Shown: piece by piece, positions 25,757 to 35,019 of the stretch
How positions within the stretch are numbered: the stretch's first letter is position 1
Layout: each line of letters starts with the position of its first letter
Assembly (NCBI GenBank): GCA_020629285.1
Contig: JAHDDP010000015.1
Coordinates: 1 to 64,000 of the forward strand
Reading direction: 5' to 3'
Length of the DNA stretch: 64,000 nucleotides
Source of the DNA: Maribacter sp.
Lineage (GTDB): Bacteria > Bacteroidota > Bacteroidia > Flavobacteriales > Flavobacteriaceae
Made by a program: the position numbers and the translations under genes
Notes under the pieces: generated by a model
The model's database searches: none
What the model saw: only the letters and a program-made list of their open reading frames with translations
Told to the model about the DNA's origin: nothing

Positions 25757-27235
25757 ATGAAAAAGTCCCTTTTATACATTCTTTTGGTCGCTGTTCAGTT
25801 TTTAATGAGTCAAGAAAGTGGAAAAAATAGACCTAACATCATTTGGGTAATGGCAGAAGATATTAGTCTGGATCTGGCATGTTACGGCACTAAAGCTGTG
25901 AACACCCCTTTTTTAGATCAAATGGCTGCAGACGGCATTCGTTTTAATAATTGTTTTGTGACCAATCCTATTTGTTCACCAAGCAGGTCTGCCATGATTT
26001 TGGGTACACATCAGCAGAAAAGTAATACCCATAATCACCGCAGCAATAGAGATGTGGTATTGCCAAAACCATTTGTTCCGTTTACACAATTATTAAGGGA
26101 TGCTGGTTATACTACTATTTTAGGGCATAAGAATGTAAGGGGTAAAGGGAGAAAAATCGATGTGAATTTTAAACATACACCTATTGGCACTTGGGATGGA
26201 GAATCAAATTTTGGTATTTACGATAAATATGATGAGTTTCTGCCTAAAGATGCTCCGTTTTTCTCGCAGATAACACTAAATGTAACCCACCGTGGAGATT
26301 GGTGGGATGATATTAGGGCACAATCAAAGCATCCAGTAAATCCTGATGATGTTGAGCTTCCTCCATATTTAGCAGACGACCCGGTTATTCGATTAGACTG
26401 GGCTAAGTATCTGGATCAGATGGAATACATGGATGCCGAAGTGGGAATGCTTTTTAATGAATTGGAAAGAAAAGGTCTTGCAGATAATACGGTAGTAATT
26501 TTTATAGGAGATAATGGCAGATGCAATGTAAGAGGTAAGGGTTATTTACATGATTCAGGATTGCGAATTCCGCTACTGGTGAAGTGGCCCAAAGGAATTG
26601 ACAAGGGTCAAATAGATGATAGAATTATTAGCTCAACAGATATAACAGCAACAATTTTAGATTTGGCACAAGTTGAAATACCTGATTTTATGACCGGAAT
26701 ATCGTTTTTGGATAAAGAGTTTGACCGATCAGAGGTATTTGCCTCTCGCGATTTATGGGATGAAATTCCGGAAAAAAGCAAAGCCATAACGACCGATAAG
26801 TTTAAGTACATACGAAACTTTAAGCCAGAAATTCCTTGGGATGCCCATCAAGCGTACTTAGAATTTTACAGACCTGCGGTGCATGTCATGAGAAGGTTAA
26901 AAGAGGATGGTAAATTGAATAAAAACGAATCGATTTTCTTTAGTGTAAAACCCACAGAAGAATTGTACGATTTGGAAAAGGATCCTTTTGAACTAAATAA
27001 TTTAGTTTTAGATACTGAATATGCAGTGGTTTTACAAAAAATGAGACAACAGACATTAGATTATAATAATGCCTTTACTCCGGTAACGGAAATTTACAAC
27101 CCCGTACACGCAGAATCGGTAGATGTGTTAGAGTGGGTGAAAAAAGAAAAGCCAGAAGCTTATAACAGAATGTTGGCAGGGGAGGAAATAGGCTTTCATA
27201 AAATGATAAACGAATATAAAGCAACCAACAAATAA
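25757..27235 (+). CDS. S1-family sulfatase (N-sulfoglucosamine sulfohydrolase-like branch)
   Basis: 492 residues with a signal peptide (LLYILLVAVQFLMSQ). NIIWVMAEDISLDLACYG carries Glu-Asp in place of the usual Asp-Asp metal ligands, a variant I recall in heparan-N-sulfatase-like members of this group. CSPSR (Cys73) is the formylglycine site; IGDNGRCNVRGKGYLHDSG and LLVKWPKG follow. Despite the family name, a PUL of galactan type makes an O-sulfatase on galactose or anhydrogalactose more likely. It is the first gene of the long plus-strand run, 5 nt ahead of the next sulfatase. Confidence 0.9.
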   Translation: MKKSLLYILLVAVQFLMSQESGKNRPNIIWVMAEDISLDLACYGTKAVNTPFLDQMAADGIRFNNCFVTNPICSPSRSAMILGTHQQKSNTHNHRSNRDVVLPKPFVPFTQLLRDAGYTTILGHKNVRGKGRKIDVNFKHTPIGTWDGESNFGIYDKYDEFLPKDAPFFSQITLNVTHRGDWWDDIRAQSKHPVNPDDVELPPYLADDPVIRLDWAKYLDQMEYMDAEVGMLFNELERKGLADNTVVIFIGDNGRCNVRGKGYLHDSGLRIPLLVKWPKGIDKGQIDDRIISSTDITATILDLAQVEIPDFMTGISFLDKEFDRSEVFASRDLWDEIPEKSKAITTDKFKYIRNFKPEIPWDAHQAYLEFYRPAVHVMRRLKEDGKLNKNESIFFSVKPTEELYDLEKDPFELNNLVLDTEYAVVLQKMRQQTLDYNNAFTPVTEIYNPVHAESVDVLEWVKKEKPEAYNRMLAGEEIGFHKMINEYKATNK

Positions 27236-27240
27236 TAAAG

Positions 27241-28806
27241 ATGAGTATTTCAAATAGAACATTAAAACATCTAGTAGGCTTTTTAGCCATATTCCTTTTT
27301 GTGTCATGTGGAGAAAAGAGCGATAAAAAAGAGACACAAGAAGCTGAAATTAAGCAACCAAATATTGTTGTTATTTATTTGGATGACCTAGGTTATGGTG
27401 ATGTAGGTGCTTACGGAGCTACCGAATTAAGAACACCCAATATGGACAAACTTATAAACGGAGGTATAAAATTTACCTCTGGTTATGCGAGTTCTGCAAC
27501 ATGCACTCCAAGTAGATATGCCTTACTCACGGGTGAATATCCTTGGCGTGTAAATGCACAAATATTACCCGGCACGGCTCCGTTAATAATAGATACAGAC
27601 CAACCGACAGTGCCCAAAATGCTGAAATCTCAAGGATATCAAACAGGTATAGTGGGCAAATGGCATTTAGGATTAGGAAATGGCAATGTAGATTGGAACC
27701 AAGAAATATCTCCCGGTCCCAACCAACTAGGTTTTGACTATTCTTATATATTAGCTGCCACACAAGATAGGGTGCCAACGGTTTATATAGATAACGGTAA
27801 GGTTGATAACTTAGACCCTAACGACCCCATAGAAGTTAGCTACAAAACTAATTTTGAGGGAGAGCCAACAGGTAAGGATAATCCGGAATTGACTACTATG
27901 AAATGGCATCATGGTCACAACCAGAGTATTGTTAACGGCGTACCTAGAATTGGATTTATGAAAGGAGGCGAAGCTGCAAAATGGAGCGATGTAGACATGG
28001 CAGACCATTTTTTGGAAAAAGCCAAGGCATACGTTAAGAATCATAAAGATGCTCCTTTTTTCTTGTATTATGCATTACAGCAACCGCACGTGCCAAGAAC
28101 ACCTAATCCTAGATTTGTAGGATCATCGGGAATGGGACCTAGAGGTGATGTAATTGTAGAGGCAGATTGGATGATCGGTGAGTTTGTAAAGGAACTGGAA
28201 AAACAAGGTGTATTGGAAAATACCTTAATCGTATTTACAAGCGATAACGGTCCCGTTTTAAATGACGGTTATTATGATGATGCCGTAGAGAAATTAGGAA
28301 AGCATACACCAAGAGGAGGTTTACGAGGGGGAAAATACAGCCTATTTGAAGCAGGAACAAGAGTTCCATTTTCGGTGTATTGGAAAGGTAAAATAGCGCC
28401 AAAAACATCAGATGCGTTGGTGTGTCAAATAGATCTTTATGCATCTCTCGCAGCATTAACGGGAGCCGCATCTAATCTGCCGGATAGCGAAAATTTGATG
28501 GATGTTTTTATGGGGAAATCTGATGAAGGTAGAGACCATTTAATTATAGAGGCAGGTGGTAGAACCGCCTTGAGAAAAGGAGACTGGGCGTTTATACCAC
28601 CGTACTCGGGTAGTGCAATAAACACTCAGGTAAATATAGAATTGGGTAATGATGAGTCATATCAGTTATTTAATCTGAAAAACGACTTAGGTCAACAAAA
28701 GAATATAGCAAAAGAAAACCCAGAAAAATTACAGGAGCTCAAAGAAGAATACGAGAATAAGAGAGGGGTCGATAATGCATCGGTGCCTGAGTTGGAATTA
28801 CATTAA
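27241..28806 (+). CDS. S1-family sulfatase lipoprotein (arylsulfatase A-like)
   Basis: 521 residues, lipobox FVSCGEK (Cys23). NIVVIYLDDLGYGDVGAYG holds the first metal ligands; CTPSR (Cys88) is the formylglycine site in SATCTPSRYALLTGEYPWR; GKWHLGLG and TSDNGPVLNDGYYDD follow. The pattern resembles the arylsulfatase A/GALNS-like branch and the sulfatase at 44880. It is 5 nt behind the previous sulfatase and is followed by a strong terminator at 28833. It should desulfate galactan oligosaccharides in the periplasm; the position attacked is unknown. Confidence 0.93.
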   Translation: MSISNRTLKHLVGFLAIFLFVSCGEKSDKKETQEAEIKQPNIVVIYLDDLGYGDVGAYGATELRTPNMDKLINGGIKFTSGYASSATCTPSRYALLTGEYPWRVNAQILPGTAPLIIDTDQPTVPKMLKSQGYQTGIVGKWHLGLGNGNVDWNQEISPGPNQLGFDYSYILAATQDRVPTVYIDNGKVDNLDPNDPIEVSYKTNFEGEPTGKDNPELTTMKWHHGHNQSIVNGVPRIGFMKGGEAAKWSDVDMADHFLEKAKAYVKNHKDAPFFLYYALQQPHVPRTPNPRFVGSSGMGPRGDVIVEADWMIGEFVKELEKQGVLENTLIVFTSDNGPVLNDGYYDDAVEKLGKHTPRGGLRGGKYSLFEAGTRVPFSVYWKGKIAPKTSDALVCQIDLYASLAALTGAASNLPDSENLMDVFMGKSDEGRDHLIIEAGGRTALRKGDWAFIPPYSGSAINTQVNIELGNDESYQLFNLKNDLGQQKNIAKENPEKLQELKEEYENKRGVDNASVPELELH

Positions 28807-28832
28807 TGGTAATTGTTAGTTTTATTTGTTAG

Positions 28833-28856
28833 AAGCACCCGAGAGGGTGCTTTTTT
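28833..28856 (+). terminator. Rho-independent terminator
   Basis: GCACCC (28835-28840), tetraloop GAGA, GGGTGC (28845-28850) and six T. It is 28 nt after the sulfatase stop, so the sulfatase pair 25757-28806 is a separate transcript from the following genes. Confidence 0.88.
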
Positions 28857-28995
28857 GTTCGTGTAGAAGTCTTGACCGTTAAAAAGATGCTTTACCAGTA
28901 ACAAATGTTCTAAACCATGCCACACATGTTTTAAACGTTTTACGCATTTGAAGTTAACCCGTACTTTTAATCAGATAGAGCTATAGAACGCGATT

Positions 28996-30396
28996 ATGAT
29001 CAAATCTTATAAATTATCCATATTACTATTTCTTGGGTTTTTAAGTATTATTTGTAATGCTCAAAAACCGAAAAATACACCTAAGCCCAATATCATTGTC
29101 ATCTTGACAGATGACCAGGGTTGGTTAGATGTTGGTTTTAATGGCGGTACTGATATACCTACGCCAAATTTAGATGCCTTGGCGAAAGAAGGTGTCATTT
29201 TTAATAATGGTTATGTATCTCATCCATATTGTAGTCCGTCTAGAGCGGGACTCTTAACTGGCAGGTATCAAGCACGTTTTGGGCATGATTGTAATATGCC
29301 ATATGATGGCGAGAATGACGCTTCCGTAGGTACGCCTCTTTCTGAAAAGATGATTTCAGAAGCTTTAAAAGAACAAGGTTACGTAACGAGTGCTATTGGA
29401 AAATGGCACGTTGGTGACCATCCAAGTCTACACCCACCACAACAAGGATTTGACCATTGGTTCGGTTTTGCCGGGGGATCAATGAATTATTGGGGAACAC
29501 CTAATGGCCCGCTACGAACAATATTTCGAAATAATGTTGAAGTACCAGAAACAGAATTATCGTATTTAACAGATGATTTTACTAAGGAAGCCATCACTTT
29601 TATGGAAGAAAACAAGAGTAAACCATTTTTTATCTATTTGGCATACAATGCACCACATGCTCCAGACCATGCCACCAAGCAGTACTTAGAAGAAACCAAA
29701 CATATAGAATATGGCGGTAGAAGCGTATATGCTGCCATGGTAAATGGGGTAGATGCCGGTGTCGGTAAAATAAATTCGTACTTGCAAGACAACGGACTTA
29801 AGGAAAATACCATTTTGGTTTTCTTGAGCGATAACGGTGGGCGCGCCACCCAAGCTTCCAATGGTCCCAATAGAGGTCATAAAGGAATGCTGTTTGAAGG
29901 TGGTATAAAAGTACCCTTCTTCATGGTTTGGAAAAATCGGATAAAAGCCGATAAAAAATATGATGAGGTAGTAAGTTCTTTGGATCTGTTTCCCACACTA
30001 CTATCTGCGACCGGAGGCAAAACGGAGCATGAAAAGCAGTTAGATGGTGTAGACCTTCTTCCTTATTTAGAGTATGAAAAAGAACAATCGCATGAAACAC
30101 TTTTTTGGCGTTCAGTTGGCGGATTTGAATATGCAGTTAGGCATCAAGATTATAAATTGTACAAAAGTGCTTATAAAGATAAAACCATGTTGTTCAATTT
30201 AAAAACCGATGCCTTGGAACGTTATGATGTTGCTTCAAACTATCCTGAGATTGTTTCAAAATTAGAAACCCTGTATAAAGATTGGGATAGTAAAAATATG
30301 GCACCAGGTTGGGTTGATCCCCATGCCGAAAATGTTATTAAAGAAGAGAAAAAATACAAAGCCATTAGGCAAAAATCACTTAGACCAAAAAATTAG
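28996..30396 (+). CDS. S1-family sulfatase
   Basis: 466 residues with signal peptide ending IICNAQ. NIIVILTDDQGWLDVGFNGG, CSPSR (Cys79) in HPYCSPSRAGLLTGRYQARFG, GKWHVGDH, YNAPHAPDH and LSDNGGRATQ give a complete sulfatase active site. It is a compact enzyme without C-terminal extension, related to the sulfatase at 41314. Start of a second plus-strand transcript after the terminator; the next sulfatase follows 4 nt later. Substrate position unknown. Confidence 0.93.
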   Translation: MIKSYKLSILLFLGFLSIICNAQKPKNTPKPNIIVILTDDQGWLDVGFNGGTDIPTPNLDALAKEGVIFNNGYVSHPYCSPSRAGLLTGRYQARFGHDCNMPYDGENDASVGTPLSEKMISEALKEQGYVTSAIGKWHVGDHPSLHPPQQGFDHWFGFAGGSMNYWGTPNGPLRTIFRNNVEVPETELSYLTDDFTKEAITFMEENKSKPFFIYLAYNAPHAPDHATKQYLEETKHIEYGGRSVYAAMVNGVDAGVGKINSYLQDNGLKENTILVFLSDNGGRATQASNGPNRGHKGMLFEGGIKVPFFMVWKNRIKADKKYDEVVSSLDLFPTLLSATGGKTEHEKQLDGVDLLPYLEYEKEQSHETLFWRSVGGFEYAVRHQDYKLYKSAYKDKTMLFNLKTDALERYDVASNYPEIVSKLETLYKDWDSKNMAPGWVDPHAENVIKEEKKYKAIRQKSLRPKN

Positions 30397-30400
30397 GTAT

Positions 30401-32080
30401 ATGAATGTAAATACACAATTTCCCAGATCCTTAGTATTCTTATGTACTCTGCTGATATTTAAATTAGTACAAGCTCAAGAACAACCTAATATTATTTTCA
30501 TTTTAACCGATGATCAGAGTTATGGTATGATGGGGTGTACCGGTAATGACGTGGTACAAACACCCAACATTGATAAGTTGGCAGGCGATGGAGTATTGTT
30601 TACCAACGCACACATTACCAGCGCCATTTGTACCCCAAGTAGGGCAAGCATTTTAACCAGTCAGTTTGAGCGTAAACACGGTGTAAATTTCAATTCTGGC
30701 ACCAGCATGTCAGAAGAAGGGTGGAACAACACGTATCCTATGGTATTGCGTAACAATGGCTATTATTCTGGCTGGATAGGTAAAAACCATTTGCCGGTGG
30801 GCGATGGTGGTTATACCAGCGGATTAATGGATAAGAGTTTTGATTATTGGTATGCCGGTCATGGACATTTAAGCTTTTACCCAAAAGACAGACACGAGGT
30901 TTTTAAAAACGCAACGGATGATACACAAGTAGAAATTGTAAGCGAGGGAGTATCAGATTTTTTATCTAATGAACAAAAATTACAAGGCGCACAAAAGTTC
31001 TTGGATCAAAGGCCAAAAGATAAGCCATTTGTACTTTCGGTCAACTTTAATTTACCGCATGATGCAAGTGCATCTACCATGGCACAGCGCGATAGTGATG
31101 ATGCTATTTACAAAACCTTGTATAATGATGTAGAGCTGGATTTACCCAGAAACTACATTGCCAAAAAAGATATTGAACAACCAAAACTACCGCCAGAAAT
31201 TCATAAAACAGGTGATAGGCAAGAAGGTTATGATTATGTAGATACACCCGAAAGTTTGTTAACTCGTTACCGATTAAAATTACAGGCGATGGCGGGCATA
31301 GACCGTATGATCGGGGAATTAAGAGAAACCCTAAAGAAACAAAAGTTAGACAAGAATACGATTATCGTTTTTACTTCTGACCATGGCTTGTTTATGGGGC
31401 AATTCGGCATTGGCGGTAAAGCCCTTTGCTATGAGATTACTACGCATGTACCATTAATTATTTATGATCCAAGCGAGAAAAAAGCGAACCGAGGTAGAAA
31501 GTCCGACGCTCTTGTACAAAGCATTGATATAGCGCCAACCTTACTTAAAAAAGCGGCAATTGAAATTCCAGATACATATCAAGGTAGAGATTTATCGCCA
31601 CTATTATCCAAAGAAAAAAGCGACGTTAGAAACTATTTATACACAGAAAATTTATGGTCTACCCAATTTGGAAATCCAAGATGCGAAGCAGTGAAAGATA
31701 AACGCTGGAAATATATAAGATACTACAAGAACGAAAATTTTTCGGCACAAAAAAAGATTGAGACCGCAAAGCAAATGGGTATTAAGATGACGGCGATGTT
31801 GTATAAAGTTCATGATCCAGATATCGCCTTGTATCGTTCGTTTGTAGAAGGTCCTTTACAAGGTGAGCAAGCAGTTTATGAAGAGTTGTTCGATTTGGAA
31901 AATGACCCAGACGAAACTACCAACTTGGCTCACTTAGCCCAACATGCATCGGTGTTGGAAAAATTAAGAGACGTCTGGAAAGAGAAAATAACATTTGCCA
32001 GAGGCGATGAAGCACCAAAAGTATTGCGATATACATCTGACAGTGAAGCAGAACGGGGCGTAATCATAGAACCAAAATAA
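30401..32080 (+). CDS. S1-family sulfatase (iduronate-2-sulfatase-like branch)
   Basis: 559 residues from the ATG at 30401, chosen because it begins the signal peptide (SLVFLCTLLIFKLVQAQ) and leaves a 4-nt gap; an in-frame upstream codon would overlap the previous gene. NIIFILTDDQSYGMMGCTG, CTPSR (Cys77), GKNHLPVGDGG, and FTSDHGLFMGQFGIGGKALCYE give a complete site. The Lys/Asn change in GKNHL (usual GKWHL) marks this branch. It precedes GH2 by 17 nt. Confidence 0.93.
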   Translation: MNVNTQFPRSLVFLCTLLIFKLVQAQEQPNIIFILTDDQSYGMMGCTGNDVVQTPNIDKLAGDGVLFTNAHITSAICTPSRASILTSQFERKHGVNFNSGTSMSEEGWNNTYPMVLRNNGYYSGWIGKNHLPVGDGGYTSGLMDKSFDYWYAGHGHLSFYPKDRHEVFKNATDDTQVEIVSEGVSDFLSNEQKLQGAQKFLDQRPKDKPFVLSVNFNLPHDASASTMAQRDSDDAIYKTLYNDVELDLPRNYIAKKDIEQPKLPPEIHKTGDRQEGYDYVDTPESLLTRYRLKLQAMAGIDRMIGELRETLKKQKLDKNTIIVFTSDHGLFMGQFGIGGKALCYEITTHVPLIIYDPSEKKANRGRKSDALVQSIDIAPTLLKKAAIEIPDTYQGRDLSPLLSKEKSDVRNYLYTENLWSTQFGNPRCEAVKDKRWKYIRYYKNENFSAQKKIETAKQMGIKMTAMLYKVHDPDIALYRSFVEGPLQGEQAVYEELFDLENDPDETTNLAHLAQHASVLEKLRDVWKEKITFARGDEAPKVLRYTSDSEAERGVIIEPK

Positions 32081-32097
32081 TTCACAAATTATCAGAA

Positions 32098-35019
32098 ATG
32101 ACAAACCAAAACACCAACAAGGCACTATTAGGTCTTTTAATCATACTCTTGTTAACTTGGAGGGCATTTTCACAAGAACTTCCATTCGGGTATCCAAATA
32201 CTGAACGCACCAAGGTAAGCATCAATCAGGGTTGGAAATTTTACTTGGGAAATCCAAATGCTACCTATTACAAAACCAATACGGATGATGCTTCTTGGGA
32301 AACCGTAAATGTTCCCCATACGCTAGCATTAACATCGTTGGCTTTAGATGGTTTGCAAGATGAAAAAACACAACTAGAATTTCATAGAAATGTAGGTTGG
32401 TATAGAAAATCCATTGCTGTACCGCAGAACAAAAACAAGGTGTTTTTAGAATTTGAAGGCGTGCACCAAGTAACCGATGTTTGGGTAAACGGTAAGCACG
32501 TAGGCAAACATGGTACAGGTGGTTACACACCGTTTCATTTTGATATTACGGAATATGTAGATAAGGGAAAAGACAATCAAGTAACCGTTTTGGCAGATAA
32601 TAGAAGAAGTACGGTTGTTCCGCCAGATCCAGGCCCTTTCGATTATGTAAAATTTAGTGGTCTGTATAGAGATGTGTATTTGGTTGAAAAGCATCCGGTG
32701 CATATTGGTTTCAATTGGGAAGCCAAGCGTGCCGGGGTAACCATAACCACACCAACTGTAGATGTGGTGAATAAGAACGCGACGATAGATATTAAATCCG
32801 TCGTAAAAAATACAAGTAATTCACCGGCAAAAGTAACCGTGGTAACAAGAATAATAGATGCAGAAGGGCTCGTGGTTCTGAAGCTGACTAATGATGCAAC
32901 CATTGCGCAAAATAATGATTATGAGTTTGACCAAATAGGTAGTTTAGAAGATAATGTTCAGTTGTGGGATGTAGATAATCCTTACCTGTATCGTGTAAAT
33001 ACAGAAGTTTTGGTCGATGGTAAATCTGTAGATGTTATCGAAAATAATCTGGGTATTAGAAAATTTGAGTTGAATCCTGATCGTGGTTTTATGTTAAACG
33101 GAAAACCGATAGAACTAATGGGGTTCAACAGGCATCAGCATTATCCATATATAGGCGATGCTGTACCAGATGCACTACACTATAAAGATATGTTGCAGTT
33201 TAAAGAGTTCGGTTTCAATATTATGAGAACGGCGCATTACCCGCAAGATAATGCCATTTTAGATGCTTGTGACAAGCTGGGTATTTTGGTGTATGAAGAA
33301 GCACCTTCATGGGTTTCAATGAGTACTGATAAAGAATGGTGGAGTAATTTTGAACGATCGGAACGTGTTATGATTCGAAATCATAGAAATCATCCTTCTG
33401 TAATTATTTGGGGCGGTGGCATAAACCATAGAGGTTATGTGCCTCTTGCCCATAATACCGCTAAGCAAGAAGACCCAACAAGGCTTACTGCGTCGCAAGG
33501 TTCGCGATGGACGGGTTGGCAAACATCGGGTCTAACGGATATCAATGCCAATATGCTTTACGGACCTTTCATTTGGGATCGTTCAGAACCTATGTTCGCC
33601 ATGGAAGGTCGCGTTGGTCCAGAAGCTTTGGCTCCTTTCAAAAAAGATTCGTTAATGACGGGTTTGATCTCTTGGACTGCCCATGCGTATTACACCTTTC
33701 ATCCAACTCATGATAAAGCAAAAAATGAAATTGACAGAACTAGAAGTGGCGGAATGACCATTTTTAGAAACCCAAGACCAGAGTTATATTGGTACAAGGC
33801 TGAGCTTAGAAAAGAACGTTTTGTGTACATGTTGGAAACGTGGAAAAAAGGTCAAGATTCCATCACGGTTTTTAGTAATGCACAAAGTGTGGAATTAAGT
33901 ATAAATGGTAAAACTATTGAAACTAAGTCACCATCAAAAGACACTATTTATGATGGGTTGCATCATGCTCCGTTCCTATTCAAAAATTTAAAATATGCAG
34001 ATGGTGAAGTAAAAGCCAAAGCCATTTTTAGGGACGGAAAAACAAAAGAGGTAGTCCATAAAACTGCGGGTCAACCTTATGCCATCGAATTAATGCTAGA
34101 TAGCGTAGGTAGACAGTTTACCGCAGATGGTGCCGATATACTTATGGCATATGCCACGGTGGTAGATAAAAATGGAACTCCAATTACAGATTATAAGGGT
34201 AAGGTGAATTTTTCTGTCAACAAAAATGCAACGGTTGTAGGCGATGGTGCCGCTATTAATGCCAACCCTATGTTTACCGAATATGGTATTGCACCGGCAT
34301 TGATAAAAGCAGGTAATACAGCTGGTGAAGTGAAAATCAAAGCAAGTGCTAAAGGCTTGAAATCTGCGAATGCTACTGTCCATTTAACGTCATATAATCC
34401 AAATGTATTGGCAGCGAATGCAAAACCTATTTACGATTTTAAGAAAGTTAGAATAGACATGGGTGCCAATGACCAGTTGGTACAATTTGGTTGGGATTTT
34501 TGGAACGGAAATGACGAAGAAAAGAAAAGCTATAAGCTACCAGAATTTAATAATGCGGAAGTAAGCTTAGCTACAAACAGTACAGATGGCGTATTGCGTT
34601 GGTTGGGTGAAATGAATGTTATTGGTAAATACGGATACGTATATGGCGATGGTGTACTTGGTATTGATGAAAAAGGATTAACTATTAGTTATAAAGGCTT
34701 GCCAAAGGGTCGTTACAAGATGAGTACCTATCACCATGCACCAAAAAGTAATTCTGATGAAATGGATCCTAACAAGGAGAAACTAAAGAAAATTAAAATT
34801 TTGAATATTCCCTACGAGCGAAAATTAACTGTAACGGCAGGGGACAATTCCAAAGAGGTTTTGGTAACAGAAGGTAAAATGATGCAGTTTAGTGAGCCGG
34901 GTAAAAATACGATCGTATTTACCGTAAAGGATGAGGGAACAGCGAAAGTAAGTATTCAAGGTACCACAGGAAAAGGAATTTGGTTAAATGGAATAGAACT
35001 GCAAGAATGGAAGAGATAG
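32098..35019 (+). CDS. GH2-family glycosidase with atypical acid/base site
   Basis: 973 residues: signal peptide; sugar-binding and immunoglobulin-like GH2 domains with GWKFYLG and PHTLA near the N-terminus; TIM barrel about 330-600 (NRHQHYPYIGDA, RTAHYPQD, VYEEAPSW); C-terminal beta domains. The family acid/base motif WSxGNE is replaced by WGGGINHRG (Trp438-Gly446), so the usual Glu is missing. Glu503 in FAMEGRV is a possible nucleophile. Most GH2 members are exo beta-galactosidases or beta-glucuronidases. This one may use a different acid/base or act on a substrate that supplies it, or may not be catalytic. It lies between sulfatase and GH16, whose start it overlaps. Confidence 0.88.
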   Translation: MTNQNTNKALLGLLIILLLTWRAFSQELPFGYPNTERTKVSINQGWKFYLGNPNATYYKTNTDDASWETVNVPHTLALTSLALDGLQDEKTQLEFHRNVGWYRKSIAVPQNKNKVFLEFEGVHQVTDVWVNGKHVGKHGTGGYTPFHFDITEYVDKGKDNQVTVLADNRRSTVVPPDPGPFDYVKFSGLYRDVYLVEKHPVHIGFNWEAKRAGVTITTPTVDVVNKNATIDIKSVVKNTSNSPAKVTVVTRIIDAEGLVVLKLTNDATIAQNNDYEFDQIGSLEDNVQLWDVDNPYLYRVNTEVLVDGKSVDVIENNLGIRKFELNPDRGFMLNGKPIELMGFNRHQHYPYIGDAVPDALHYKDMLQFKEFGFNIMRTAHYPQDNAILDACDKLGILVYEEAPSWVSMSTDKEWWSNFERSERVMIRNHRNHPSVIIWGGGINHRGYVPLAHNTAKQEDPTRLTASQGSRWTGWQTSGLTDINANMLYGPFIWDRSEPMFAMEGRVGPEALAPFKKDSLMTGLISWTAHAYYTFHPTHDKAKNEIDRTRSGGMTIFRNPRPELYWYKAELRKERFVYMLETWKKGQDSITVFSNAQSVELSINGKTIETKSPSKDTIYDGLHHAPFLFKNLKYADGEVKAKAIFRDGKTKEVVHKTAGQPYAIELMLDSVGRQFTADGADILMAYATVVDKNGTPITDYKGKVNFSVNKNATVVGDGAAINANPMFTEYGIAPALIKAGNTAGEVKIKASAKGLKSANATVHLTSYNPNVLAANAKPIYDFKKVRIDMGANDQLVQFGWDFWNGNDEEKKSYKLPEFNNAEVSLATNSTDGVLRWLGEMNVIGKYGYVYGDGVLGIDEKGLTISYKGLPKGRYKMSTYHHAPKSNSDEMDPNKEKLKKIKILNIPYERKLTVTAGDNSKEVLVTEGKMMQFSEPGKNTIVFTVKDEGTAKVSIQGTTGKGIWLNGIELQEWKR

